Origin: Halocaridina rubra
Taxonomy: Eukaryota > Arthropoda > Malacostraca > Decapoda > Atyidae
DNA: 29,327 nucleotides
Direction of reading: 5' to 3'
Assembly: GCA_037179515.1 (NCBI GenBank)
Contig: JAXCGZ010021802.1
Span: forward strand, 1-29,327
Part shown: positions 17,401 through 25,279 of the stretch, in pieces
Layout: every line of letters begins with the position of its first letter
Numbering within the stretch: the stretch's first letter is position 1
Notes under the pieces: model-generated
Seen by the model: only the letters and a program-made list of their open reading frames with translations
Told to the model about the DNA's origin: nothing
The model's database searches: none
Position numbers and translations under genes: made by a program

Positions 17401-20400
17401 GGACCTTGAATCTCCTGACTTTGATGTTCTCTGGCTAAAAGTCTATCTCTCCACTACCACTATCATCCTTTGCTTCTGCTACTGTTCTCCAAACTCCACC
17501 GAGTTTGTGTCTTTCTTTGAATATCTCTCCTCGTGCCATGAGTCCTTGCTATCTTCTCACCCACATGCCGAAGTTCTCTACATTGGAGACTTCAATGTAC
17601 ACCACAGTGAGTGGCTTCATTCTTCTCCCACTGATGTGGGAGGAAGCGAGGCTCTTGCTTTCTCTATTACTCACGATCTGGAGCAAATTATCAAACATCC
17701 TACTCGCGTTCCTGATCGTCACGAACATGTTGCAAACACTCTTGACCTATTTTTACTTCTAACCCTCCAAACTACTCTTATTCTGTGCTTTCCCCTCTTG
17801 GTAAATATGACCACTCCATGATCTCTGTCTCTTCCATTTTTGCTCCCCCACCACCAATCCCTCCTACTCAACGCCGCCTTTGGCACTTCGAGCGAACCCA
17901 ATATGAAAATATGCGTAACTTTCTCTTTGACTTCCCAAGGGATGACTACTGCTTTTGGTCCCGCAACTCTGATCGGGTAGCTGTAAAAGTTGCTGAGATC
18001 ATGACCGCGGGAATGGAGGCGTACATCCCCTCTTCTACAAAAACTTTCTCTCCCCCTAAACCTTGGTTTGACCGTGTCTGCTCCATGGCTATCCAGGCTA
18101 GGAATCAGGCTCACCGATCTTACCAAGCCTCTCCTTCCGATTTAACTCGCTCTGCTTTTTTTATAGCTAGGAATCGCTGTACAGCTCAGATTCGAAGGTC
18201 TAAGGCTTCCTTTATAAGAAGGAAAGTTGATGACCTTAACTCCTCTCCACTGACAAATGCTTCTGGTCCTTAGCCAAAAACCTCTCCAAAAACTTCTGTA
18301 ACTCAAGCTTTCCCCCTCTCATTCGTCCTGATGGTTCTATATCTTGCTCTCACACTGACAAAACCACTCTCTTTGGCTCTCATTTTTCTGCCAACTCTTC
18401 TATCAATGATTCCAGCGCACCTATTCCTCAGTCTTTTCCCCTCTCTAACCCTATGCTCTCCCTTATCCTTTCTTCATGCAAAGTTCATAAGGTTGTTCGC
18501 TCACTAAAGACAAACAAGGCATCTGGTCCCGATGGTATCCCTGCAAGGTTCCTTAAGGAGTTTGCAGATGAACTGGCTCCAGTGCTTTGCGGTCTTTTTT
18601 GCCTCATTCTGTCAACCAGTATCTATCCTTCATCTTGGAAGCATGCTCTAGTTCAACCTGTTTCTAAGAAGGGTGACCGCTCTATTCCTTCTAACTACCA
18701 ACCTATTGCTCTAACCTCCTCTATTGCTAAAGTTTTTGAAACTTTGCTCAATGCTCACTTCTTGAAACGCCTTAAATCTAACTCACTTATCTCCGATCAC
18801 CAGTACGGCTTCCGCAAGGCAAGATCCACTGGTGATCTCCGGTCCTATCTTACTCATGTATGGTCATCTTCTCTGAGGAACTATGGGGAATCCTTTGTCG
18901 TCGCCCTTGATATCTCTAAGGCATTTGACAGAGTCTGGCACAAGGCTCTGTTGGCCAAACTCCCTGCCTATGGCTTTACCCCTTGTTTCTGGTCTCTGAT
19001 TTCCAGTTTTCTTACTGACCGTTCTATATCTGTAGTTGTTGATGGCGCAACATCTAACCCTTTCTCTGTTTCCAGTGGTGTTCCACAGGGCTCTGTTCTT
19101 TCACATACTCTCTTCCTTCTCTTCATCAATGATCTTCTACAATCCCCATCTTCCTCTCTTCTTCATGCCTTTGCCGATGATTCTACCCTTCACTTTTCCA
19201 CTGCCTTTTCTTCACAACCTTCATCTGTTACTCGTAATCAATCTCCTATCACTCTTTCTTCTACTCTTAACTCCGATTTGCAGGGAGTATCTGAATGTGG
19301 CACTCAAAATTTAGTTAAATTCAATGCCTCCAAGACACAGTTTCTGGCTATCTCTTTATCTTCTCCTCCTGATAACCCTATTGTCTTCGAAACTAATGAA
19401 ATTTATCCTCTTTACTCTATCAATATATTAGGAATCCATATAGCCTCTAACTTGTCTTGGAGGAATCACATAATCCAAACTTCTAAATATTCATCCAAAA
19501 AATTGGGGGTTTTGTTTCGTTTTCGTTATTACTTTTCCTCATTGCAGGTACTTAAAATTTACAAAAGGTCTTATCCGCCCCTGCTTAGAATACTGCTCAC
19601 ACATATGGGGTGCTTCTTCCTTTACTTATCTTCTTGATAGGGTTGAATCTAAGGCAGTCAGACTCATTAATGATCCTTCTCTTACTTCTAAACCTGGATT
19701 CTCTCTCTCTTCGCCGTAAGGTATCTTCCCTTTCGCTTTTCTATCGCTCCTACTTCCATCGCTGCTCTGATGAGTTGGCGAGTTGCATCCCTCCTCCACT
19801 GCTGAGGCCGTGTAACAGTCGCCAAGCGGCCTCATCTCACAGGTACTGTGTGGAGATTTGTAGCTCGCGGATTGTTCGGTGCAGCGACTGCTTCTTCCCA
19901 TCTACCTCCAGACTCTGGAACTCTCCTCCTCCTTCTGTCTTTCCTAATTCTTATGACCTTTCATCCTTCAAAAAGCAGATCTATCGTCATCTTAGAGCCT
20001 AGTCCTCCATATCTCTGGGTCCTCTTTACTTTGACTGTTTTTTTCTGTCTGTCGTTTTCCTTTGTGTGACATTACCTCATCTCTGCCTTGCCCTTAACCT
20101 GTTTCTTTTCCTTCGTCTTGGTATTTTCTCGTGCCCGGGCCTTTGTTGATGAGGGCAGTTTCTGCCTGTCCCGGTGTCACACTCAAAAAAAAAAAAAAAA
20201 CATCTAACCCTTTCTCTGTTTCCAGTGGTGTTCCACAGGGCTCTGTTCTTTCACATACTCTCTTCCTTCTCTTCATCAATGATCTTCTACAATCCCCATC
20301 TTCCTCTCTTCTTCATGCCTTTGCCGATGATTCTACCCTTCACTTTTCCACTGCCTTTTCTTCACAACCTTCATCTGTTACTCGTAATCAATCTCCTATC

Positions 20401-22482
20401 ACTCTTTCTTCTACTCTTAACTCCGATTTGCAGGGAGTATCTGAATGTGGCACTCAAAATTTAGTTAAATTCAATGCCTCCAAGACACAGATTCTGGCTA
20501 TCTCTTTATCTTCTCCTCCTGATAACCCTATTGTCTTCGAAACTAATGAAATTTATCCTCTTTACTCTATCAATATATTAGGAATCCATATAGCCTCTAA
20601 CTTGTCTTGGAGGAATCACATAATCCAAACTTCTAAATATTCATCCAAAAAATTGGGGGTTTTGTTTCGTTTTCGTTATTACTTTTCCTCATTGCAGGTA
20701 CTTAAAATTTACAAAAGGTCTTATCCGCCCCTGCTTAGAATACTGCTCACACATATGGGGTGCTTCTTCCTTTACTTATCTTCTTGATAGGGTTGAATCT
20801 AAGGCAGTCAGACTCATTAATGATCCTTCTCTTACTTCTAAACCTGGATTCTCTCTCTCTTCGCCGTAAGGTATCTTCCCTTTCGCTTTTCTATCGCTCC
20901 TACTTCCATCGCTGCTCTGATGAGTTGGCGAGTTGCATCCCTCCTCCACTGCTGAGGCCGTGTAACAGTCGCCAAGCGGCCTCATCTCACAGGTACTGTG
21001 TGGAGATTTGTAGCTCGCGGATTGTTCGGTGCAGCGACTGCTTCTTCCCATCTACCTCCAGACTCTGGAACTCTCCTCCTCCTTCTGTCTTTCCTAATTC
21101 TTATGACCTTTCATCCTTCAAAAAGCAGATCTATCGTCATCTTAGAGCCTAGTCCTCCATATCTCTGGGTCCTCTTTACTTTGACTGTTTTTTTCTGTCT
21201 GTCGTTTTCCTTTGTGTGACATTACCTCATCTCTGCCTTGCCCTTAACCTGTTTCTTTTCCTTCGTCTTGGTATTTTCTCGTGCCCGGGCCTTTGTTGAT
21301 GAGGGCAGTTTCTGCCTGTCCCGGTGTCACACTCAAAAAAAAAAAAAAACATCTAACCCTTTCTCTGTTTCCAGTGGTGTTCCACAGGGCTCTGTTCTTT
21401 CACATACTCTCTTCCTTCTCTTCATCAATGATCTTCTACAATCCCCATCTTCCTCTCTTCTTCATGCCTTTGCCGATGATTCTACCCTTCACTTTTCCAC
21501 TGCCTTTTCTTCACAACCTTCATCTGTTACTCGTAATCAATCTCCTATCACTCTTTCTTCTACTCTTAACTCCGATTTGCAGGGAGTATCTGAATGTGGC
21601 ACTCAAAATTTAGTTAAATTCAATGCCTCCAAGACACAGTTTCTGGCTATCTCTTTATCTTCTCCTCCTGATAACCCTATTGTCTTCGAAACTAATGAAA
21701 TTTATCCTCTTTACTCTATCAATATATTAGGAATCCATATAGCCTCTAACTTGTCTTGGAGGAATCACATAATCCAAACTTCTAAATATTCATCCAAAAA
21801 ATTGGGGGTTTTGTTTCGTTTTCGTTATTACTTTTCCTCATTGCAGGTACTTAAAATTTACAAAAGGTCTTATCCGCCCCTGCTTAGAATACTGCTCACA
21901 CATATGGGGTGCTTCTTCCTTTACTTATCTTCTTGATAGGGTTGAATCTAAGGCAGTCAGACTCATTAATGATCCTTCTCTTACTTCTAAACCTGGATTC
22001 TCTCTCTCTTCGCCGTAAGGTATCTTCCCTTTCGCTTTTCTATCGCTCCTACTTCCATCGCTGCTCTGATGAGTTGGCGAGTTGCATCCCTCCTCCACTG
22101 CTGAGGCCGTGTAACAGTCGCCAAGCGGCCTCATCTCACAGGTACTGTGTGGAGATTTGTAGCTCGCGGATTGTTCGGTGCAGCGACTGCTTCTTCCCAT
22201 CTACCTCCAGACTCTGGAACTCTCCTCCTCCTTCTGTCTTTCCTAATTCTTATGACCTTTCATCCTTCAAAAAGCAGATCTATCGTCATCTTAGAGCCTA
22301 GTCCTCCATATCTCTGGGTCCTCTTTACTTTGACTGTTTTTTTCTGTCTGTCGTTTTCCTTTGTGTGACATTACCTCATCTCTGCCTTGCCCTTAACCTG
22401 TTTCTTTTCCTTCGTCTTGGTATTTTCTCGTGCCCGGGCCTTTGTTGATGAGGGCAGTTTCTGCCTGTCCCGGTGTCACACT

Positions 22483-22549
<67 letters not shown>

Positions 22550-24619
22550 CACACACACCTTGTATACAGACACTCACCAATTTCCGAACGAGTTAGGTTC
22601 CAGAAGTCTGTTCATAAGCAAAATTGTTTGTAAGTTGTGTTCAGGTAAAAAAAAAAAATTACTATACAGTACTTAGGCTAGAGACACTTGACTCCTACAT
22701 AAAACGTAAAGTACATTGTATTAATGAGTTTTCATACAGTAAGATAATGAAATAATAGAGTTCAGAACATTAACACATACATTAATACATGGATAGATAA
22801 TGGGTAAGTTTTTGTTTGTATCTATGAATGTTTGCAAGTAGGGGAGCTTCTGTAGATGGAAAGTTGAAACCATATAAAATATTGCCTACCTCAACATTTA
22901 GTTCTGGTGCCATGAATGCTGGTTCGGTCGTTATTTCTAATCGTTCAATCCATGGCAGATCTGTTTTAAAAGCTGACAGCTTACTCTTCAGGCCTTTCTG
23001 TAGAGCAATATAAGAATATGAATAATATTTAATGCTTACCCAAAAAACAAATTAAATTACATATTAAAGAACAAAACAAACAGAAAAAATATCCTTAACT
23101 ACCAAGCACACCCTAACTCTCAAAAGAACCTGATAAGGATTGACATCTACAAAATATTATATCTGGATGAGTTTTGCAAAGGAAGCATACAATATAAGAT
23201 TCCTCTCTGAAGACATGCTTAATTTAAAGAAATTTTCCATGGCTTGATGGATAAAGGACGGGTCTGCCAAATCAATGGGAGTAGAGGTCAACCAACCTCG
23301 TTTTGTGGTGATAATGTGGAATTTTACTTAGTCATGTAGCTGATGCAGGATAGAAGAAGCATCTGTGGTCTAGTCTCTGGTGCTTAGCAGCTTCAATGAG
23401 TACAACAATCAGAAAGATATAGGAATGGTAGTGGAACCAACTGCACCAAGAGCTCAGGAATGAAAAAGGTATGCACAGGTCTGTCTCGCAATCCTGTATT
23501 TTCAGACTTAAAAATGCATTTTCACATTAATTTCTTAATTCCAAACGCTTCACGACAAAATTTCCTTTCAAGGCTACAAGGGTTACATATTAACGTTAAA
23601 GTTTGCGGTTTTAGCCCTCCTATCAGAGGCATCACCCCTGCTCTGGCAAGCGTCAGCTGGTGCAAGCCCCAACCCACCCCACTGTGGTGTTCAGCCACAG
23701 CAGTGAAATTCCCAGTAAACAGCTTAAACTCTCGATCCTGAACGGGAACCGATGTCGACCTCGCGAACGCGAGGCCAGCGCGTTACCACTGTACTAGCCA
23801 GAAGGTAATAGAGAAATAATCTACATTTTCTTTATTTAAAACCCTAAACAAGATAAAAATTTAACTAAATATCTAAGTTATATTTCTCTATAACTGATAC
23901 ATCTCAGTTTTTTCCATTTATTACTGGGCTACTAATGCAAAGAATACAGTTGGGAAAAATAAGACAAAATACAAAATTCACTACATATAGCTACATATTT
24001 CATTTTAATGAGATATTGTGTCCTGGTGAGGTAGCAGGATTGTCATGACTATGGGATTAGAGTTGAGGTACAGTTGCACAAATAGTCTTACCACATTATT
24101 AGCGAATTCCTTTTTTTGTGGAACAACAGCTCTTTTGTCAATTAAACCAGGTTTCAATTCTCCCTTAAGAAACGCCTCTTCAAGCTGAAAAAGAAAAGAA
24201 TAAAGAAAGAGGTTTAATTAAATAAATAAATATTCAAAAATAATAATGCTATAATTTCCTGATAAAAAAAAATTGCTTCCATTTTTAAATATATGAAACG
24301 ATATACAAAAAGACAGCAACCTCAATGTGCATGAAAATAGCTTACATATTCATTGAAAATAATGTCAGATTCTTGAACAACTAAATACTATCTCAAAGTT
24401 GCATTTTGCAAAATCAAAGTTATAAAAGATTTTAGATCACGAATACAGTATATATACAGTCACCTCTCCATTTACGTGAATTTGGAATAACACATATACA
24501 AAATAATAGTAAATTAATTTGCAATTATGTAAAATATGTAGTTTTACCTCTTCATCTGAATCCGTGACTTCAGCTCTCTCCTTTTCATCTATTGTTGAGT
24601 ACTCCATGTTGGCTACCAT
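8208..24619 (-). CDS. EBNA1BP2: rRNA-processing protein EBP2 (7 coding exons, 312 aa)
   Basis: Spliced CDS: complement(join(8208..8415, 10810..10871, 11793..11957, 13917..14147, 22890..22997, 24092..24184, 24548..24619)), 939 nt including stop. Human EBNA1BP2 is about 306 aa, so the length fits. EBP2 is a nucleolar assembly factor needed for 27S pre-rRNA processing and 60S ribosomal subunit biogenesis. Family landmarks in order: an acidic start (DSDEE); LKPGLIDKRAVVP; LKSKLSAFKTDLPWIERLE; ITFYRQAQAAVLEGYRKL then PTMRPEDYFAQMAKSDEQMQK; a basic coiled-coil-like exon with IKKYGKKVQ; KIDNLDFL; and a Lys/Arg-rich tail with KRPGKAQRQKSKS, a likely nucleolar signal. Every acceptor and donor is GT-AG and every phase agrees. 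Length is inflated by transposable elements in introns, chiefly intron 3. Confidence 0.94.
9340..9480 (+). mobile_element. mosaic remnant of a Jockey/I-like LINE 3' end
   Basis: Three pieces match the LINE at 16940-20200 in order: MEYASPAW (LINE CLEYCSHIW region); CAGACTCTGGAACTCTC and on to TTTCCTAATTCTT; then CGGGCCATTATTGATG to GGTGTCACACTCA. The intervening LINE sequence is missing, so there are two internal deletions. It ends where the LINE poly(A) would begin. Confidence 0.7.
9501..9609 (+). repeat. 40-bp tandem repeat, about 2.7 copies
   Basis: The unit contains ACCCTGCAGACTATACAAAA followed by a CAAAGAAAAAACAACACAA-like spacer. Copies start at 9501, 9541 and 9581, an exact period of 40. 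It follows directly on the LINE remnant. Confidence 0.85.
10242..10355 (+). repeat. 31-32-bp tandem repeat, about 3.6 copies
   Basis: The unit is approximately AATCCTCTTAACAACT followed by TTAACTCAACTTAAC. Copies start at 10242, 10274, 10305 and 10336, and divergence is greatest in the first. Confidence 0.8.
10810..10871 (-). CDS. EBNA1BP2: EBP2 exon 6
   Basis: A 62-nt exon, too short for an ordinary open-frame list. It reads GKIDNLDFLNIDAKGRGPSK plus two bases of a Lys codon, matching the human KLDFLEGDQK region. Acceptor CTTTCCAG, donor GTAAGT. Confidence 0.9.
10872..11792 (-). other. EBP2 intron 5
   Basis: A 0.92-kb GT-AG intron. 11625-11665 resembles bases just 5' of the LINE coding region near 16945, sharing TGACAAGTCACAA and CATATCTGT-like text. 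Otherwise nothing is recognised. Confidence 0.6.
11793..11957 (-). CDS. EBNA1BP2: EBP2 exon 5 (basic helix)
   Basis: 55 codons, phase 0 at both ends. It is rich in Lys, Arg and Glu, with IRDIKKYGKKVQIEAEQRK, matching human LRALRKYGKKVQTEVLQKR. Probably a long charged helix. Acceptor CTTTCAG, donor GTAAGC. Confidence 0.92.
11958..13916 (-). other. EBP2 intron 4
   Basis: A 1.96-kb GT-AG intron. It contains TA-type element B from 13208. 11960-13200 has no supported feature, and the short open frames there are unsupported. Confidence 0.6.
13208..13500 (-). mobile_element. TA-type miniature element B (right limit uncertain)
   Basis: It begins TA|CAGACGCTCTTCTAGTTATG, the same terminal sequence as elements A and C. 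Inside, TCTATTAAGTATTTATTGGA is the reverse complement of text at about 7484-7503 in element A, and an AATACAGC-CAATGTTGTGCT-like block matches A's TGTGCTGTACACTGTATT core inverted. So B lies opposite to A. It contains GA, ACT and AAT tracts. I could not fix its right end, which may be as far as about 13650. Confidence 0.5.
13917..14147 (-). CDS. EBNA1BP2: EBP2 exon 4 (core EBP2 domain)
   Basis: 77 codons, phase 0 at both ends. It contains DFKREITFYRQAQAAVLEGY and then RPEDYFAQMAKSDEQMQK, the best-conserved part of the family. Acceptor ATGAACAG, donor GTATGT. Confidence 0.95.
14500..15480 (-). mobile_element. decayed non-LTR retrotransposon, RT 3' half
   Basis: Read on the - strand this gives broken pieces of a LINE reverse transcriptase C-terminal region: CERRNLLVNIGKSEVVRC near 15440-15385, YLGSHVSRNEQMDAKVNLRL, and NVERIIYEGVIVPMAVYG then TKTW (15119-15337), followed by stop-interrupted remnants of the downstream segment. 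The pattern KIIYEGVIVPTLLYGAETW is typical of a widespread class of invertebrate LINEs. Many stops and frameshifts show it is long dead. Assigning 14500-14870 to the same element is less certain. Confidence 0.6.
15517..15852 (+). mobile_element. retroelement fragment with a 2A-like motif, copy 1
   Basis: Dispersed repeat with an inverted second copy at 25878-26194. The frame through 15672-15692 reads FLVGDIERNPGNP, close to the 2A ribosome-skipping consensus D(V/I)ExNPGP but with Asn for the last Pro, followed by TITYTTNTSYTPCELYG. 2A motifs near the start of ORF2 are known in several APE-type LINEs, so I infer a 5' ORF2 fragment. A stop at 15630-15632 shows decay. Confidence 0.5.
16943..17821 (+). 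pseudogene. LINE APE endonuclease domain (frame broken near 17750)
   Basis: Apurinic-endonuclease-like nicking domain of the LINE, with ETQL and GDFNVHH metal and catalytic motifs. After LDLF the frame slips at a T run and the last 22 codons are out of frame. The correct continuation (SNPPNYSYSVLSPLGKYDHS) is found one frame over. Confidence 0.75.
17752..18273 (+). pseudogene. LINE linker between APE and RT (frame broken near 18243)
   Basis: Continues the polyprotein in the next frame, with LWHFERTQYENMRNF, KPWFDRVCSMAIQARNQAH and a basic stretch ending KVDDLN. A one-base loss near 18243 then brings in a stop at 18271-18273. The resumed frame reads STDKCFWSLAKNLSKN toward the RT. Confidence 0.65.
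18453..19637 (+). pseudogene. LINE reverse transcriptase domain
   Basis: 394 open codons covering RT motifs 0 to 7: ASGPDGIP, LDISKAFDRVWH, SGVPQGSVL, FADDS, and FNASKTQFLAISL. The motif B neighbourhood reads GSVLSHTLFLLF where Pro normally follows GSVL-S, so His may be a mutation. The frame slips after LKIYK. The true continuation, GLIRPCLEYCSHIWG, is in another frame. Confidence 0.8.
19051..20200 (+). repeat. LINE 3'-end tandem unit 1 (1150 bp)
   Basis: The stretch from CATCTAACCCTTTCTCTG in RT to the A16 tail (20185-20200). It forms the 3' part of the long LINE and is the first of three direct copies. Confidence 0.95.
19610..20002 (+). pseudogene. LINE RT C-terminal region, copy 1
   Basis: From about 19700 the frame codes SLSLRRKVSSLSLFYRSYFH through LWNSPPPSVFP to YRHLRA and stop. 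It is repeated without amino-acid change at 20760-21152 and 21909-22301. Confidence 0.75.
20201..21349 (+). repeat. LINE 3'-end tandem unit 2 (1149 bp)
   Basis: Starts CATCTAACCC directly after A16 of unit 1 and ends in A15 (21335-21349). The only substitution I noticed against units 1 and 3 is CAGATTCTGG for CAGTTTCTGG near 20490. It includes the same frameshifted RT C-terminus (20760-21152). Confidence 0.95.
21350..22535 (+). repeat. LINE 3'-end tandem unit 3 with 52-nt A tract
   Basis: Starts at the same LINE base as units 1 and 2 and carries the same RT C-terminal remnant (21909-22301). It ends in an uninterrupted A tract from 22484 to 22535, much longer than the A15 and A16 inside the array. 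Confidence 0.95.
22536..22558 (+). repeat. (CA)n microsatellite after the LINE poly(A)
   Basis: About 11 CA units directly joined to the A tract. Simple repeats commonly grow at LINE tails. Confidence 0.9.
22567..22852. mobile_element. TA-type MITE, element C (286 bp)
   Basis: Left end TA|CAGACACTCACCAATTTCC. Right end, read on the - strand, TA|CAGAAGCTCCCCTACTTGC. A TA dinucleotide flanks both sides (22565-22566 and 22853-22854), as expected for Tc1/mariner-pogo-type insertion. No coding capacity. It has family ends in common with elements A and B. Confidence 0.7.
22890..22997 (-). CDS. EBNA1BP2: EBP2 exon 3
   Basis: 36 codons, phase 0 at both ends. It reads KGLKSKLSAFKTDLPWIERL, matching human NGLKQCLAEFKRDLEWVERL. 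Acceptor CTACAG, donor GTAGGC. A TA-flanked MITE ends 31 bases past the donor. Confidence 0.9.
22998..24091 (-). other. EBP2 intron 2
   Basis: A 1.1-kb GT-AG intron carrying a tRNA-like SINE at 23590-23803. The rest shows no supported feature. Confidence 0.7.
23590..23803 (-). mobile_element. tRNA-derived SINE (probable)
   Basis: On the - strand it starts GGCTAGTACAGTGGTAACGC (box A-like), followed by GCTGGCCTCGCGTTCGCGAGG (a perfect inverted repeat where the anticodon arm would be) and CATCGGTTCCCGTTCAGGA (a degraded box B). A G+C-rich, non-tRNA body of about 130 bases follows. No 3' CCA-ready acceptor stem is formed, so it is not a functional tRNA gene. The 3' limit is estimated. Confidence 0.5.
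24092..24184 (-). CDS. EBNA1BP2: EBP2 exon 2
   Basis: 31 codons, phase 0 at both ends. It reads LEEAFLKGELKPGLIDKR, matching LQDAFSRGLLKPGLN of the human protein. Acceptor TTTTTCAG, donor GTAAGA. Confidence 0.9.
24185..24547 (-). other. EBP2 intron 1
   Basis: A short GT-AG intron. 24455-24495 resembles a terminal repeat of Tigger/pogo-like elements (ACAGTCACCTCTCCATTTAC). No gene. Confidence 0.65.
24548..24619 (-). CDS. EBNA1BP2: EBP2 exon 1 (coding part)
   Basis: 24 codons from MVANMEYSTIDEK to DSDEE, with donor GTAAAA. The ATG has A at -3 and G at +4. An out-of-frame ATG seven bases upstream (24626) has a poor context and opens a 13-codon frame ending at 24585, so leaky scanning is probably needed. 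AG acceptor candidates lie at about 24635-24644, after a TTTTATTTT tract, so a 5' untranslated exon further right is possible. Confidence 0.85.
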
Positions 24620-24657
24620 TCTTCATAAAGCTTACTGAAAACTGAAAATAAAAATGT

Positions 24658-24660
<3 letters not shown>

Positions 24661-24723
<63 letters not shown>
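24661..24723. repeat. (AT)31 microsatellite
   Basis: A pure AT dinucleotide run 40 bases upstream (in gene direction) of the EBP2 start codon. It lies in the likely 5' UTR, a 5' UTR intron or the promoter. Confidence 0.95.
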
Positions 24724-24725
<2 letters not shown>

Positions 24726-24839
24726 AATAAGAACGTATTTTAAAAAAAAGTGCTATTGTAAAAAGCTGCGTTTCTCACTCTCGTACACCATATTATTTAT
24801 TGTGCTCATTTGCTGTGGATGCACATTTTTAACATCAAG

Positions 24840-25279
24840 ATGTTGTAAGTGCTTTGGCTGGATGACCAGCTTCGATGGCGCATCCCAGTGAGCCTCTTGT
24901 TAATTAAGGAGAGAGCAAATAGATTGATTAACGCCTTAATGGGAAAAGGGAGAAGAAGTGTCACCCACTTGTTCTTGTGCTCACTCGCTGATGTTAAGCT
25001 GTTCAACCCTAAGTTGGATATGGGGCCTAAAGTTATCCAGTTATCCAGATGCAAGCCAACCACAGTAGTAAATGTAAGCAATACTGCATACCGTAGTTTT
25101 ACTAATTTTTTGTCTTAGATTAAGAACACAGAATATTTTTCTATATTTTAGAGTACTGTATTTATTTTTAGCATTAGTGGGGGACCTAGGTTCGAATTAT
25201 AGGTGTGTTCCGACTTAGTCAAAATCAGTGTTCAGCTGTCAGGAACAGAAACCTGATGTTAAATGGGGACCCCCTGTAC
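24840..25279. mobile_element. Tigger/pogo-like DNA transposon 3' remnant
   Basis: The right end, read on the - strand, is TACAGGGGGTCCCCATTTAA followed by a GTTCCTGACAGCTGAACAC segment, a layout seen at the ends of Tigger/pogo-type elements. The 24840-25100 part is more G+C-rich and partly open in two directions but carries no transposase motif I can name. The left limit is uncertain. Confidence 0.4.

Larger units (their letters stand above)
16940..20200 (+). mobile_element. Jockey/I-like non-LTR retrotransposon, frameshifted
   Basis: One APE-plus-RT polyprotein spread over several frames. APE endonuclease (16943-17750): SNIRGLNSN, LLLLSETQL, YIGDFNVHHSEW. Linker (17785-18240): the block from HSMISV to SFIRRKVDDL. 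RT (18300-19600): NKASGPDGIPARFLKEF, KKGDRSIPSNYQPIALTS, LDISKAFDRVWH (motif A), SGVPQGSVL (motif B), FADDSTLHF (motif C). Thumb and C-terminus (19610-20002): SRLWNSPPPSVFPNSYD to KKQIYRHLRA. No RNase H domain is seen. Single-base frameshifts at about 17750, 18243, 19565 and 19697 disable it. The 3' end is CGGTGTCACACTC then A16. The 5' end is uncertain. It lies antisense to EBP2. Confidence 0.85.
14148..22889 (-). other. EBP2 intron 3 (8.7 kb, TE-filled)
   Basis: Bounded by donor GTAGGC after exon 3 and acceptor ATGAACAG before exon 4. About two thirds consists of identifiable mobile DNA, annotated separately. 14148-14500 and 15853-16930 show no supported feature. Confidence 0.85.

Noticed and set aside
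17719..18126. 135-codon - strand frame opposite the LINE
   Set aside because: Antisense shadow of the LINE coding sequence, and broken by the same frameshift region.
19051..22535. Three independent LINE insertions into each other's poly(A)
   Set aside because: Identical internal start points and shared disabling changes make independent insertion very unlikely.
22376..22676. Open frames of long Lys, Phe, Thr-His runs
   Set aside because: These are translations of the A52 and (CA)n tracts in different frames, not proteins.
23736..23803. Functional tRNA gene
   Set aside because: A- and B-box-like text is present, but there is no acceptor stem, the T-arm is degraded and a SINE body follows.
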